Assembly: GCF_900101845.1 (NCBI RefSeq)
Contig: NZ_FNAM01000004.1
Coordinates: forward strand, 105,962-169,961
Source: Sporomusa acidovorans
Lineage (GTDB): Bacteria; Bacillota; Negativicutes; Sporomusales; Sporomusaceae
Length of the DNA stretch: 64,000 nt
Direction of reading: 5' to 3'
Made by a program: the position numbers and the translations under genes. Below the pieces are notes generated by a model. That model did not search any database, was not told the origin of the DNA, and saw only the letters and a program-made list of their open reading frames with translations. Shown here piece after piece: positions 51,569 to 59,876 of the stretch; within the stretch, counting starts at the first letter, position 1, and the number at the start of each line of letters is the position of its first letter.

Positions 51569-52993
51569 TTAATTAGCAACACGGGAAGATACAATTACCA
51601 GCGCATCACCAACCCGTCTTTCGTGGCCATCGGAAGGATGGTTGACAATTTTACCTTTTACCACCATTTCACTCGAGCCGCCGCCATCAAGATTCATTGC
51701 ATCCCGGGCTCCCAGTTCCTGCATAAATAGGGCTAATTCCAAAAGTGACATGCCAATGCTGTTATCCTGCCGTCCATCGACAACAACTATCAAAATGTGT
51801 CCGTCCGCTTTCAGGCCAATGGCTGTCCGCGGAGCGCGCCCACCTGCCACGTCGGAGCCAAATTGTTCGACTTTAGTTGATAAAAACACACTGCCGTCTT
51901 TTACCAGCATCGGGCCGGCCCCGAGTACATGCTCGGTCTTATCCCATTCCGTCCCCAGTGTTTGTTGTATTTTAACAATATCACCTACTTTGAGACAAGA
52001 CAGTAAGTTAGCCGCCGCGCCGTGAGCCGACAAGACCACACCGTCAGACGGTATCGGCGAGTTACTGGCACGAATGGCCGTTATGTTGCCGTTGACAGCA
52101 ACATATTCTGTTCCGTAATTATTACTGCCGGTCGAGGGAGCATAGGCTCCATTATATAAAATAAGCTCATTTTCACCGCGTTCCCGGTTAACAGCGTTAA
52201 TCGGCACCGTTCTTCCGTCAGGCAGCTCCACTTTTCCCTCATATTGAACCTGATCAATAAATAATTTTCCGTCAGGCATAATTCCCAGCGCCGTCCGGGG
52301 AAGTTCCGGCGTGCTGATAATTTCCCCGTCCATTTTCAACAAACCGATAATCGTACCATCAAGACCGAAATAGGAACCATTCACACCGGCGAGTGCCGCA
52401 GCATGTTCAACCATCGGTGTAAGTGTTTCCAGCCCCTGTATGGCGCCATTAGAAAGAACCGGCTTCAAGGCAAAGCCCGCTTGGGAATCCAGATCAAGAA
52501 TATGGGCCCATATCGGCCCGTTGGCTGTGGTCTTCCGCCATGATGTGTAGGTTAACCCGGGAGCGACATTGGTGACAAGCTTCTGGTCAGTTTTGATAAT
52601 ATCTACGACTACACGGTTAGGATTTTTCAGGGTAAATACTTTGTATTGGTACGTGTTTTTTAGATCAATGACGGCACTTAATTTACCTGCTTCCCCCGTC
52701 ATTAGCCGCAGTTTATCCACGGTAGAATCATTAAAAACATACTGGGCGGCAGCCTTATTAACGACGCCCGGTAAATCAATAACCAGCTGCAACGGATTTT
52801 CCTGCGTTGTTACTGTGTACTCCGGCAAAGCGGTTACGTCAAATACAATGCGAACCGTATCTGCTGTCTGACTTGAGCGGATTTTATTCAAAACAGTACC
52901 TGTCGCGGCCCAGGCCACGCTCTGCAAAGCAAAAACAACAATAGCTGTTACGGCTATAAGTAATGAAATTTTCTGTTTTAACTGCTTAACCAT
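51569..52993 (-). CDS. AMIN-domain phosphodiester glycosidase family protein
   Basis: A 474-residue secreted protein with a signal peptide (about 1-29, ending AWA). An AMIN domain follows (about 33-130, with LQLVIDLPGVV and NPNRVVVDI), which in other proteins binds peptidoglycan or secretin partners. A NAGPA/DUF2233 domain (about 180-470) has GVNGSYFGLDG, APRTAIGLKADGHILIVVVDG and the MNLDGGGSSEMV motif with its conserved Asp and Gly residues. The family hydrolyses phosphodiester-linked sugars; the substrate here is unknown, possibly a wall-linked glycan. ATG 52993 follows AAGGAG by nine bases. It is 50 bases after flgJ. Confidence 0.85.
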   Translation of the reverse strand: MVKQLKQKISLLIAVTAIVVFALQSVAWAATGTVLNKIRSSQTADTVRIVFDVTALPEYTVTTQENPLQLVIDLPGVVNKAAAQYVFNDSTVDKLRLMTGEAGKLSAVIDLKNTYQYKVFTLKNPNRVVVDIIKTDQKLVTNVAPGLTYTSWRKTTANGPIWAHILDLDSQAGFALKPVLSNGAIQGLETLTPMVEHAAALAGVNGSYFGLDGTIIGLLKMDGEIISTPELPRTALGIMPDGKLFIDQVQYEGKVELPDGRTVPINAVNRERGENELILYNGAYAPSTGSNNYGTEYVAVNGNITAIRASNSPIPSDGVVLSAHGAAANLLSCLKVGDIVKIQQTLGTEWDKTEHVLGAGPMLVKDGSVFLSTKVEQFGSDVAGGRAPRTAIGLKADGHILIVVVDGRQDNSIGMSLLELALFMQELGARDAMNLDGGGSSEMVVKGKIVNHPSDGHERRVGDALVIVSSRVAN

Positions 52994-53043
52994 GACAAAA
53001 CACTCCTTAGGAGGCATAAAATGAATTGGAAAAGAAGGCCAGG

Positions 53044-53451
53044 CTATTTTTTAGCCTGGCCTTGAATGGTAGTTTTACTTAACTGGCGGTACAGCATATC
53101 GGCCAGCCCCATGCCACCTGCTTGTGCCATATTTTTGGTCAACTCGGTATCCAGCATGGATGTAAGCATCTGCTCTTCTCTGCTGTTGCCCAGCAAATTG
53201 CCTTTTGGCACCGTTTCCCGCATTTGGGTCAACATTAAATTCAGAAAAACAGCTTCCATATCCCGACAAGCAGTTCTAAGCTTAGCATCTTCGGCAGAAG
53301 TTTTTGCCGCGTCGGCGGTCTTCGCCCGTCCGGAATTCTGGATAGCTTTTTCCAGCCTATCGGCAAAAGCAGTTCCCTGCCCGGCTATGATCTCACTATT
53401 ACCTGCAGGAACAGTAGTTGTTGGCATAAAGGAATTTGCATCGATTCGCAC
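53044..53451 (-). CDS. flgJ: Rod-binding protein FlgJ (N-terminal domain only)
   Basis: A 135-residue protein matching the rod-binding domain of FlgJ: CRDMEAVFLNLMLTQMRETVP, EEQMLTSMLDTELTKNMA and GGMGLADMLYRQL. The muramidase domain found in enterobacterial FlgJ is absent, as in many Firmicutes and alpha-proteobacteria. The start is GTG 53451, seven bases after AGGTGG. It helps rod assembly through the peptidoglycan layer and follows flgI. Confidence 0.88.
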   Translation of the reverse strand: MRIDANSFMPTTTVPAGNSEIIAGQGTAFADRLEKAIQNSGRAKTADAAKTSAEDAKLRTACRDMEAVFLNLMLTQMRETVPKGNLLGNSREEQMLTSMLDTELTKNMAQAGGMGLADMLYRQLSKTTIQGQAKK

Positions 53452-53538
53452 TCAATCACCACCTAGAGAAAAGTACCTGGGTTCACTACGAAACAATAAA
53501 CGTTGAACACAATAAGGCAACTTCCATATCGTTATTCA

Positions 53539-54651
53539 CTACATGATTTGGAGATCCGCATGTAATGCTCCCGCTGCTTTGATAGCCTGTAAAATAGCGA
53601 TAATATCACGCGGTGTCGCTCCTACTGCATTCAGGGCTGTAACTACATCACCAACACTGGCTGATTCAGGCAATTCAACAAGACCGGCCTGCTGCTCCTT
53701 GGCATTCACAGTCGGATTGGCGGTTATAACCGTGCTTCCCTCTGAAAAAGGCGGCGGCTGCGAAACATCAATTGTCTGGCCGATTTTTACGGTAAGACCG
53801 CCTTGGGCGACGGCGACCTGATCGATCGTAACATTACTGCCGACCACCACGGTGCCTGTTCGCTCATTAATTACTACTTTCGCCGCATTGTCAGGCATAA
53901 TGGCCAATTCTTCAATGGCAGCGATAAAACCAACTAAATTTTGCCGATAATACCGGGGTATGACAATATCGATTGTTCCCGGATCCCGGGCATCTGTTAT
54001 CTGCCCAAAACGCTGATCGATTGCTTCGCTGATCCGACTGGCAGTGGTGAAATCAGGCTGGCTAAGCGACAACGTAATCTTTTCCTGGTCAGTAATTGGC
54101 ATCGGCACTTCTTTTTCCACGAAAGCGCCATTAGGAACACTGCCTACCGTCGGGAAATTTTTTCGCTGGCTGGCACCACTGCCGCCGGCCACATAGCCCC
54201 CTGTTGACACTGCCCCCTGGCCGACAGCGTATATCTGACCATTTGCCGCCCTTAGCGGCGTCTGCAGCAACGTACCTCCCTGCAGATTTTTGGCATCGCC
54301 CATTGAGGATACCGTAATATCAATCGCGTCTCCCGGTTTGGCAAACGGGGGTAAATTCGCCGTTACCATAACGGCAGCCACATTTTTGGGTTTGAGATTT
54401 GACGCACTGATCATAACCCCAAATGATTTTAGCATATTAACAAGCGACTGATTGGTATAGGTAACTTTATCCGAATCACCGGTACCGGCTAAGCCTACCA
54501 CCAGGCCATACCCTACTAACTGGTTATCCCTCACACCCTGTACCTTGGCCACATCTTTAATCCGCGTGCTGACCTGGGCGGCAGCCACTGCCGGAATGAT
54601 CATACTTACAGCCAGTGCCACGGCCAGAAGGATTGCTGTTAATCTACGCAT
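53539..54651 (-). CDS. flgI: Flagellar P-ring protein FlgI
   Basis: A 370-residue periplasmic protein with a signal peptide (1-24) and the FlgI family segments RIKDVAKVQGVRDNQLVGYG, VMVTANLPPFAKPGDAIDIT and TVVVGSNVTIDQVAVAQGGL. It builds the P-ring around the rod in the peptidoglycan layer, a part found only in cells with an outer membrane. Length equals that of E. coli FlgI (365). ATG 54651 follows GGAGG. Confidence 0.97.
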   Translation of the reverse strand: MRRLTAILLAVALAVSMIIPAVAAAQVSTRIKDVAKVQGVRDNQLVGYGLVVGLAGTGDSDKVTYTNQSLVNMLKSFGVMISASNLKPKNVAAVMVTANLPPFAKPGDAIDITVSSMGDAKNLQGGTLLQTPLRAANGQIYAVGQGAVSTGGYVAGGSGASQRKNFPTVGSVPNGAFVEKEVPMPITDQEKITLSLSQPDFTTASRISEAIDQRFGQITDARDPGTIDIVIPRYYRQNLVGFIAAIEELAIMPDNAAKVVINERTGTVVVGSNVTIDQVAVAQGGLTVKIGQTIDVSQPPPFSEGSTVITANPTVNAKEQQAGLVELPESASVGDVVTALNAVGATPRDIIAILQAIKAAGALHADLQIM

Positions 54652-54679
54652 ATGTCCTCCAGTATACCGATTATAATTT

Positions 54680-55264
54680 TTAGAACAGGAAATTGAAGAT
54701 TTGAGTCAGTATCCCTTGCCGCTGCTTGCTGGCAAGCGGACCTTTGCCTTCAATCTTAAGCTGCGCATCCGCGACATTGCTTGATAATACCGTATTATCG
54801 ACAGTAACATCTTCCGGTCTGACGAGTCCGGTGATCGTTATCTTCTGCTCATCGGCGTTTTGTTTGATTGTCTGGGTACCAGTCACAAACAACAATCCGT
54901 TTGGCTTGACTTCTGTTACCTTAACGGTAACACGCCCGGTCACTTTATTCGTGTTGGAGATGGAGCCCTGGGATTTAAAGCTGTCGGAAGCAGAGCCGCT
55001 TACAGGGTTAATAAAAGTAAACAGGCCTGTGCCGGCGCCCAGGTTCGCGCTCGCGCTTTTCGAGTTGGCCGCGTTGCCGGTACGATTGGCGCTGGTAGAC
55101 TCATTGATCACAATGGTAATCACATCGCCCACACCATGCGCCCGGTGGTCGAAAAACAGATTGGCGGCCGGTGCGTTATCTACCCACAGGGAATTAGCTT
55201 CCGCATACACTACGGAACCCATAACAAGCGTAAGTACCAATAAAAACCCTACAATCTTGCGCAC
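54680..55264 (-). CDS. flgH: Flagellar L-ring protein FlgH
   Basis: A 194-residue protein with a signal peptide (about 1-22, ending YAEA) and the FlgH motifs HGVGDVITIVINESTSANRT and VKVTEVKPNGLLFVTG. It forms the L-ring in the outer membrane. Typical FlgH is a lipoprotein, but no lipobox Cys is present at the cleavage site (GSVVYAEAN), so this version seems not to be lipidated. It is somewhat shorter than E. coli FlgH (232). It lies between flgA and flgI. Confidence 0.94.
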   Translation of the reverse strand: MRKIVGFLLVLTLVMGSVVYAEANSLWVDNAPAANLFFDHRAHGVGDVITIVINESTSANRTGNAANSKSASANLGAGTGLFTFINPVSGSASDSFKSQGSISNTNKVTGRVTVKVTEVKPNGLLFVTGTQTIKQNADEQKITITGLVRPEDVTVDNTVLSSNVADAQLKIEGKGPLASKQRQGILTQIFNFLF

Positions 55265-55283
55265 AATTTCTCACCTTACTTTT

Positions 55284-56255
55284 TTATAGCATTATCCGGA
55301 CAGTTGTTTCATCCATTACCTGACCGGTAATTACTTTTCTAGAACTAGAATTTTTCACTTGGATATACTCGCCCTCGCTACCGTTTTTCAACGCGATACC
55401 AGGCATTGTTACTTCAATGTTGCCGGTTTTAGCAACAATGTTGACGGGTTTGCCGGTAGTGATCAGCACTGGCTTGTCCAACATGCTTTCCGTTATAATC
55501 AGTCCGGCAGTCAGCTGACGCTTGACCGACTTTCCTAGTATTTTACTACTGTCGGAAAAATATCCCGGTGGCAGCCGGCCGATATCACGCTGTTCAAACG
55601 TGATGCTGTCAGGCGTTATTATCTCACCAGCCGGCAGAACGCGGCTGGTAACAGCAACCGGAGCGTATTTTTTAATGTCAAACCGAAGCGTTACCGTTGA
55701 AACCGGCTGACCGTCGACTTGGACAGTAACGCCGACACTGGTTGGCGCATTATAACGAATCCCATAGGGCGCCTTAACGGCAAAGCTGATATTGCCCGGC
55801 GGCACCAAAATATCCCGTGGCTGACCACTTGCGGTAATCGTTGCCTCCCCGGCCACATTGGCTTTCAGATACTGTTCAGCCTGACTAACAAACTGACTGC
55901 CAGTCACCGGTTGTGATAATGCCGTTACTTTGACAGTAGCCGGAATGCTCCAGTCAATATCCGCCAAATCGACCCTGGCCCTATTCAGTCGCGCCATGAT
56001 AATCTCACGGGAAAGTACAAAACTCTGACCCGGTTGGGGGGAACGGCCCAGCTTAATCTGCCCCATTTCAACGATACGGTTACTGTTTTCGCCGGAAATA
56101 CCGGCAATATCCCCCAGAGTAAAATATGGTCCGGCTACCTGCACCTCACTGTCAAGCCTCACTGCCAGTTCCTGCGCCTCTACTTGCTGGCCGGTAAAGA
56201 ATATACCGGCAATACATAGGATGACCATGGTAAGCCGGCATAGGTTATAGTTCAT
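55284..56255 (-). CDS. flgA: Flagella basal body P-ring formation protein FlgA
   Basis: A 323-residue secreted protein. The signal peptide (about 1-28) is followed by an N-terminal extension and the C-terminal SAF/FlgA domain: PVAVTSRVLPAGEIITPDSI, GKSVKRQLTAGLIITESML and GIALKNGSEGEYIQVKNSSS. It acts as chaperone for FlgI assembly. It is longer than E. coli FlgA (219) because of the extra N-terminal domain. It lies next to flgH and flgI. Confidence 0.92.
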   Translation of the reverse strand: MNYNLCRLTMVILCIAGIFFTGQQVEAQELAVRLDSEVQVAGPYFTLGDIAGISGENSNRIVEMGQIKLGRSPQPGQSFVLSREIIMARLNRARVDLADIDWSIPATVKVTALSQPVTGSQFVSQAEQYLKANVAGEATITASGQPRDILVPPGNISFAVKAPYGIRYNAPTSVGVTVQVDGQPVSTVTLRFDIKKYAPVAVTSRVLPAGEIITPDSITFEQRDIGRLPPGYFSDSSKILGKSVKRQLTAGLIITESMLDKPVLITTGKPVNIVAKTGNIEVTMPGIALKNGSEGEYIQVKNSSSRKVITGQVMDETTVRIML

Positions 56256-56265
56256 GCTTTATATC

Positions 56266-57048
56266 CTACCGTTTAAGGGCAGCAGCTTTTTCGAGCATAT
56301 CGTCAGCGGTGGTAATCGCTTTGGAATTAATCTCATAAGCCCGCTGTGCCACAATCATGTTAACCATTTCTTCCACTACCTGCACATTGGACGATTCAAG
56401 GTATTGTTGTAGCAGTTTACCGGCGCCGTCTTCGCCCGGATTGCCGACAACCGGTGCGCCGGAAGCAACCGTTTCCTTGAGTAAATTATGGCCAACACTG
56501 GATAAGCCGGCAGGATTAATAAACCGCGCCAGAGTAATTTGCCCCAGTTCTTCCGTTGTGTCAGATAGAGTAGCTGTAACAATTCCTTCTGCCGAAATAG
56601 TGATTTGAGTCGTACCATCAGGAACTGTCATTGCCGGTTCCAGCAAATAACCGTCAGCCGTTACAATCCTTCCCTGTCCGTCCGTTGTAAAGGAACCGTC
56701 GCGGGTATAAGCCAGCGTCCCGTCCGCCATGGTAATTTGGAAAAAGCCATTCCCTTCAATGGCAACATCTAGGTCTTTGCCTGTACTCTGGGGGTTACCC
56801 GAAGTATAGATTTTTTCAGTGGCCACTTGCCGCACGCCGTGTCCAATCTGGATGCCTGTCGGCACTTCGGTGTCAGCACCGGTGGAAGCACCGGCCTGGC
56901 GCAAAGTCTGGTACATCAAATCCTGAAAGTTATTGCGAGTTTTTTTGAAGCCGGTCGTGTTTACGTTAGCCAGATTGTTGGAAATGACATCAAGATTAGC
57001 CTGTTGGGCAGTCATGCCTGTCGCAGCCGTCCATAATGCTCGAATCAT
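56266..57048 (-). CDS. flgG: Flagellar distal rod protein FlgG
   Basis: A 260-residue axial protein. The N-terminus MIRALWTAATGMTAQQANLD with ISNNLANVNTTGFKK is the rod/hook signature, and the C-terminus has EEMVNMIVAQRAYEINSKAI. Length is that of E. coli FlgG (260). In Bacillus the homologue beside mbl is flhP. ATG 57048 follows GGGGG by eight bases. It lies 133 bases after the flgF-like gene, a gap with no clear promoter. Confidence 0.94.
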   Translation of the reverse strand: MIRALWTAATGMTAQQANLDVISNNLANVNTTGFKKTRNNFQDLMYQTLRQAGASTGADTEVPTGIQIGHGVRQVATEKIYTSGNPQSTGKDLDVAIEGNGFFQITMADGTLAYTRDGSFTTDGQGRIVTADGYLLEPAMTVPDGTTQITISAEGIVTATLSDTTEELGQITLARFINPAGLSSVGHNLLKETVASGAPVVGNPGEDGAGKLLQQYLESSNVQVVEEMVNMIVAQRAYEINSKAITTADDMLEKAAALKR

Positions 57049-57181
57049 TAGTATTACCCCCAAATATTATTTTACCAGCCTGCCTCTGTCGATCAGCAGT
57101 GTGAGGGCCTCCGTCCCGGTCCAGCCCTATCATACTAATTATCGGTTATTTTCGCAAAAAATTAATTACTATCTCGCCAGT

Positions 57182-57922
57182 TTAAACCTTGCCTACTTCA
57201 TTAACGGCCTTATCAAGCAGTTCGTCATGGGTTTGCACGGTCTTGGCATTTACTTCATAGGCCCGGTACCCACTAATTAAATTAACCATTTCCGAAACAA
57301 CGTTTACATTGGATTGTTCCAGACACCCCTGCTCGACTGTTCCGGTTGCCGGCCGGCCGTTATTGGCTGCCCGGAACAGGCTGGCGCCTTCTTTTACTAA
57401 TTGACGTTCATTGTCAAACTCAACCACTTGCAGCTGCCCGACATTAGTGCCATCGACAGTTACTATACCTGAGCCGTTGACTGTAACCGTGCCTTCAGGC
57501 AGTTGAATAGGGCCACCGTTTTGACCAAGTACCAGTTGACCGTCACTGTTTACCAACTGTCCCCGGGAATTCCGGGTAAAGGAGCCATTCCGGGTATAAC
57601 GTATGCCGGCTTGTGTCTGAATAGCAAAAAAGCCCCTGCCCTCAATGGCAAAGTCGAGGGGGTTGCCTGTCGTCCGCACACTGCCGGTAGTATGTATGGT
57701 AGCTACCTCATCAATCAAGGTACCAACTCCCATGCTGCCAATAACCGGTGCATCGCCACCATCGTTAATGCGCCGAATTAATATATTGGCAAAATCCTTG
57801 GATATAGCCACATCCTTTTTATAACCGGTCGTACTGCCGTTTGCCAAATTATTGGCAATCGTATCAGCCCGTGTGGTTTCAGCAAGCATACCGGATGCCG
57901 CTGTATAAATTCCCCGAATCAT
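57182..57922 (-). CDS. flgF: Flagellar rod protein, FlgF/FlhO-like
   Basis: A 246-residue flagellar rod protein with the axial signature IRGIYTAASGMLAETTRADT followed by IANNLANGSTTGYKK, and the C-terminal EMVNLISGYRAYEVNAKTVQ. It is the FlgF-like partner of FlgG and corresponds by position to Bacillus flhO, which also follows mbl. A sigma-28-like promoter lies just upstream. Confidence 0.9.
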   Translation of the reverse strand: MIRGIYTAASGMLAETTRADTIANNLANGSTTGYKKDVAISKDFANILIRRINDGGDAPVIGSMGVGTLIDEVATIHTTGSVRTTGNPLDFAIEGRGFFAIQTQAGIRYTRNGSFTRNSRGQLVNSDGQLVLGQNGGPIQLPEGTVTVNGSGIVTVDGTNVGQLQVVEFDNERQLVKEGASLFRAANNGRPATGTVEQGCLEQSNVNVVSEMVNLISGYRAYEVNAKTVQTHDELLDKAVNEVGKV

Positions 57923-57941
57923 GGTATCACCTCTCTAAATA

Positions 57942-57968
57942 TTATCGAAATTTTAGTCCATTTTCTTA
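57942..57968 (-). promoter_or_regulatory. Sigma-28 (FliA/SigD)-like promoter of the flagellar genes
   Basis: Minus strand TAAG, 15 bases, TTCGATAA, close to the consensus TAAA-N15-GCCGATAA. It lies about 20 bases before the flgF-like start codon. Confidence 0.45.
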
Positions 57969-58016
57969 ATACCAAGATTTGGTCATTCTCAATAGTATCT
58001 ATAAAAAGGCTTACCA

Positions 58017-59045
58017 TTACCCAGCCAAATTCCCTTTTTTGAGGGTTGTCAGCGTATCCTGCAAACTTTCAAGCGTATCGAGTGCCTTACCGGTACCCAG
58101 GGCTACGCAGGACAAGGGGTCTTCCGCCAAATAGGTAGGTATACCGGTTTCCTGATTGATTAACTTGTCCAGACCATGAATCAATGAACCCCCGCCCGTC
58201 ATGACAATCCCGCGATCGACAATATCAGCGGCTAATTCCGGCGGTGTTTTTTCAAGTACCGACTTAACGCATTCCACAATCAACAATACCGGTTCTGACA
58301 AGGCCTCGCGCGTTTCGCTCGAGCTCATACGAATGGTTTTGGGTAAGCCGGATACTAAATCCCTGCCGCGAATCTCCATTGTTTCATTACGACCATTCGG
58401 GTAAGCCGTCGCAATAGCAACTTTTATTTCCTCGGCGGTACGCTCACCAATAAGAATATTATATTCCTTTTTAACATGGCGAATTAGCGCCTCATCAAAC
58501 TTATCGCCGCCAATTCTGAGGGATTCACTCACAACGATGCCGCCAAGGCTGAGGACGGCAACATCAGTAGTCCCACCGCCAATATCAACAACCATTGCCC
58601 CACACGGTTCAGAAATTTCAAGACCAGCGCCAAGAGCAGCCGCCAACGGCTCTTCAATAAGATAAGTTTTCCGAGCACCGGCTTGCATAGCGGCTTCCAG
58701 TACAGCCCGTTTTTCTACAGTTGTCACGCCTGAGGGAATACAAACCATAATTCTGGGCTTAAAAAAGATATTTTTGCCTGCCACTTTTTGAATAAAATGT
58801 CTGAGCATGCTTTCCGTTGTGTCATAATCGGCAATAACTCCCTCGCGCAGCGGACGAATAGCAATAATATTGCCCGGTGTCCGCCCTAACATCCGTCGTG
58901 CTTCTTCACCTATGGCCAAAATGCGGTTAGAGTCGCGGTCAATGGCAACTACCGATGGTTCTCTCAATACAATTCCTTTTCCCTTTATGTATACTAAAAC
59001 GTTGGCTGTTCCTAGATCGACGCCAATATCCATTGTTCCAAACAT
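58017..59045 (-). CDS. mbl: Rod shape-determining protein MreB/Mbl
   Basis: A 342-residue bacterial actin. Phosphate-binding motifs are DIGVDLGTANVLVY (N-terminus) and VVDIGGGTTDVAVLS, with adenosine motif MTGGGSLIHGL. It forms membrane-bound filaments that guide wall synthesis. By position, after spoIIID and before flhO/flhP-like genes, it corresponds to Bacillus mbl. ATG 59045 (MFGTMDIG) has AAGGGGG 13 bases upstream, a long spacing; an earlier TTG at 59057 would be too close to that site. Confidence 0.93.
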   Translation of the reverse strand: MFGTMDIGVDLGTANVLVYIKGKGIVLREPSVVAIDRDSNRILAIGEEARRMLGRTPGNIIAIRPLREGVIADYDTTESMLRHFIQKVAGKNIFFKPRIMVCIPSGVTTVEKRAVLEAAMQAGARKTYLIEEPLAAALGAGLEISEPCGAMVVDIGGGTTDVAVLSLGGIVVSESLRIGGDKFDEALIRHVKKEYNILIGERTAEEIKVAIATAYPNGRNETMEIRGRDLVSGLPKTIRMSSSETREALSEPVLLIVECVKSVLEKTPPELAADIVDRGIVMTGGGSLIHGLDKLINQETGIPTYLAEDPLSCVALGTGKALDTLESLQDTLTTLKKGNLAG

Positions 59046-59069
59046 GTAAAAATCCAATCCCCCTTCAAT

Positions 59070-59144
59070 TTATATACTACGCACTAAAGATTCTTGCAAA
59101 GCGTCCTCGTCTGTATCGGCAACACTTTTAATGCGTAATATAAT
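59070..59144 (-). CDS. Possible leader peptide before mbl (ATT start)
   Basis: A GGAGG site on the minus strand is followed after six bases by an ATT codon at 59144. The frame then runs for 24 codons, with a plausible composition including RIKSVADTDEDALQESLVRS, and stops directly before the mbl ribosome-binding site. No ATG, GTG or TTG start is available in this frame. A terminator-like hairpin (59189-59205) lies upstream. It could be a regulatory leader peptide, or a chance frame. Confidence 0.25.
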   Translation of the reverse strand: MILRIKSVADTDEDALQESLVRSI

Positions 59145-59186
59145 TTTATGCCTCCAAGCCTGTCCACCTTATACGTAAGAAAAACT

Positions 59187-59206
59187 TGGCTTATGCCAAG
59201 TCCTCG
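59187..59206 (-). terminator. Terminator-like hairpin in the mbl leader
   Basis: ACTTGGC pairs with GCCAAGT on the minus strand with an ATAA loop, followed by TTTTTC. It lies between the sigma-H-type promoter at 59327 and mbl, so it could attenuate mbl or end a spoIIID transcript. The remaining bases of this 350-base interval show no further feature. Confidence 0.6.
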
Positions 59207-59326
59207 GAGACAGCAGCAAAGCCTTAAATTTTTCTATTCGGCGGCCAGTACATGTTGCCAAACTTGCCATTTCTTAGCAGTTGAAAAAAAAAAGAAGCAG
59301 CAATCAGTTAATCATAAGTGAATAAA

Positions 59327-59355
59327 TAATTCTACAAATAATTTAAAAGTCCTCT
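59327..59355 (-). promoter_or_regulatory. Sigma-H-like promoter of mbl
   Basis: Minus strand AGAGGACTT, 11 bases, GTAGAATTA. The GAAT core and spacing are exact; the base after AGGA is C instead of A/T. Confidence 0.45.
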
Positions 59356-59397
59356 ATTTTTCGCTATGATTCTAACATATATCGTTTAACTTTTGAC

Positions 59398-59655
59398 TTA
59401 ATCCTCTTTTTCTTCTTTGTATTTTTTTCTGGTAGCTTCGCCGCCGCGAATATGACGTTCCGCCTTATTAAGTTCCAGGATATTTTTAACTTTGGCCGCT
59501 AACCGCTTATTGATTTCCGGAAGACGCTCAATCATATCTTTATGAACCGTGCTCTTGCTCACACCAAAAACAGCAGCTGTCTGGCGTACTGTATGCTTGG
59601 TTTCCAAGATGTGATTGCATATATCCAGAACCCGCTTGCGAATGTATTCTTTCAT
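59398..59655 (-). CDS. spoIIID: Sporulation transcription factor SpoIIID
   Basis: An 85-residue helix-turn-helix protein that controls mother-cell genes after SigE activation. The start MKEYIRKRVLDICNHILETK and the HTH HTVRQTAAVFGVSKSTVHKD are diagnostic, and the basic C-terminal part (AERHIRGGEATRKKYKEEK) matches. Length fits the family (about 85-93). The gene lies between the spoIIQ-like gene and mbl, as in Bacillus. It supports that the organism forms endospores. Confidence 0.97.
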   Translation of the reverse strand: MKEYIRKRVLDICNHILETKHTVRQTAAVFGVSKSTVHKDMIERLPEINKRLAAKVKNILELNKAERHIRGGEATRKKYKEEKED

Positions 59656-59815
59656 TCATTCTCTTCCCCCTCGCGCCCGTCCTTTTAGCTCTTTGCTACC
59701 ATGTATATGCGCCAGCGGGGTGAAGCAGAATCTCTGATTTTTAAATATTTTTACAATACCTGCTACATACAACGTGCTAAAGAATTTCGCAGGCGGGTGG
59801 TGTGTTGGTTTCATG

Positions 59816-59865
59816 AAAAAAGAGGCTGTGGTAAACTTATTGCTAAGTCGCTCCACAACCTCTTT
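59816..59865 (-). terminator. Terminator after the SpoIIQ-like gene
   Basis: AAAGAGGTTGTGG pairs with CCACAGCCTCTTT on the minus strand with an inner ACTTA/TAAGT stem, followed by TTT. It lies 12 bases past the stop codon. Confidence 0.8.
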
Positions 59866-59876
59866 GTGATTTGCTT

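Noticed and set aside
59656..59856. A 66-codon minus-strand frame between the spoIIQ-like gene and spoIIID
   Set aside because: It overlaps the terminator hairpin at 59816-59865, has no ribosome-binding site, and its sequence resembles no protein.
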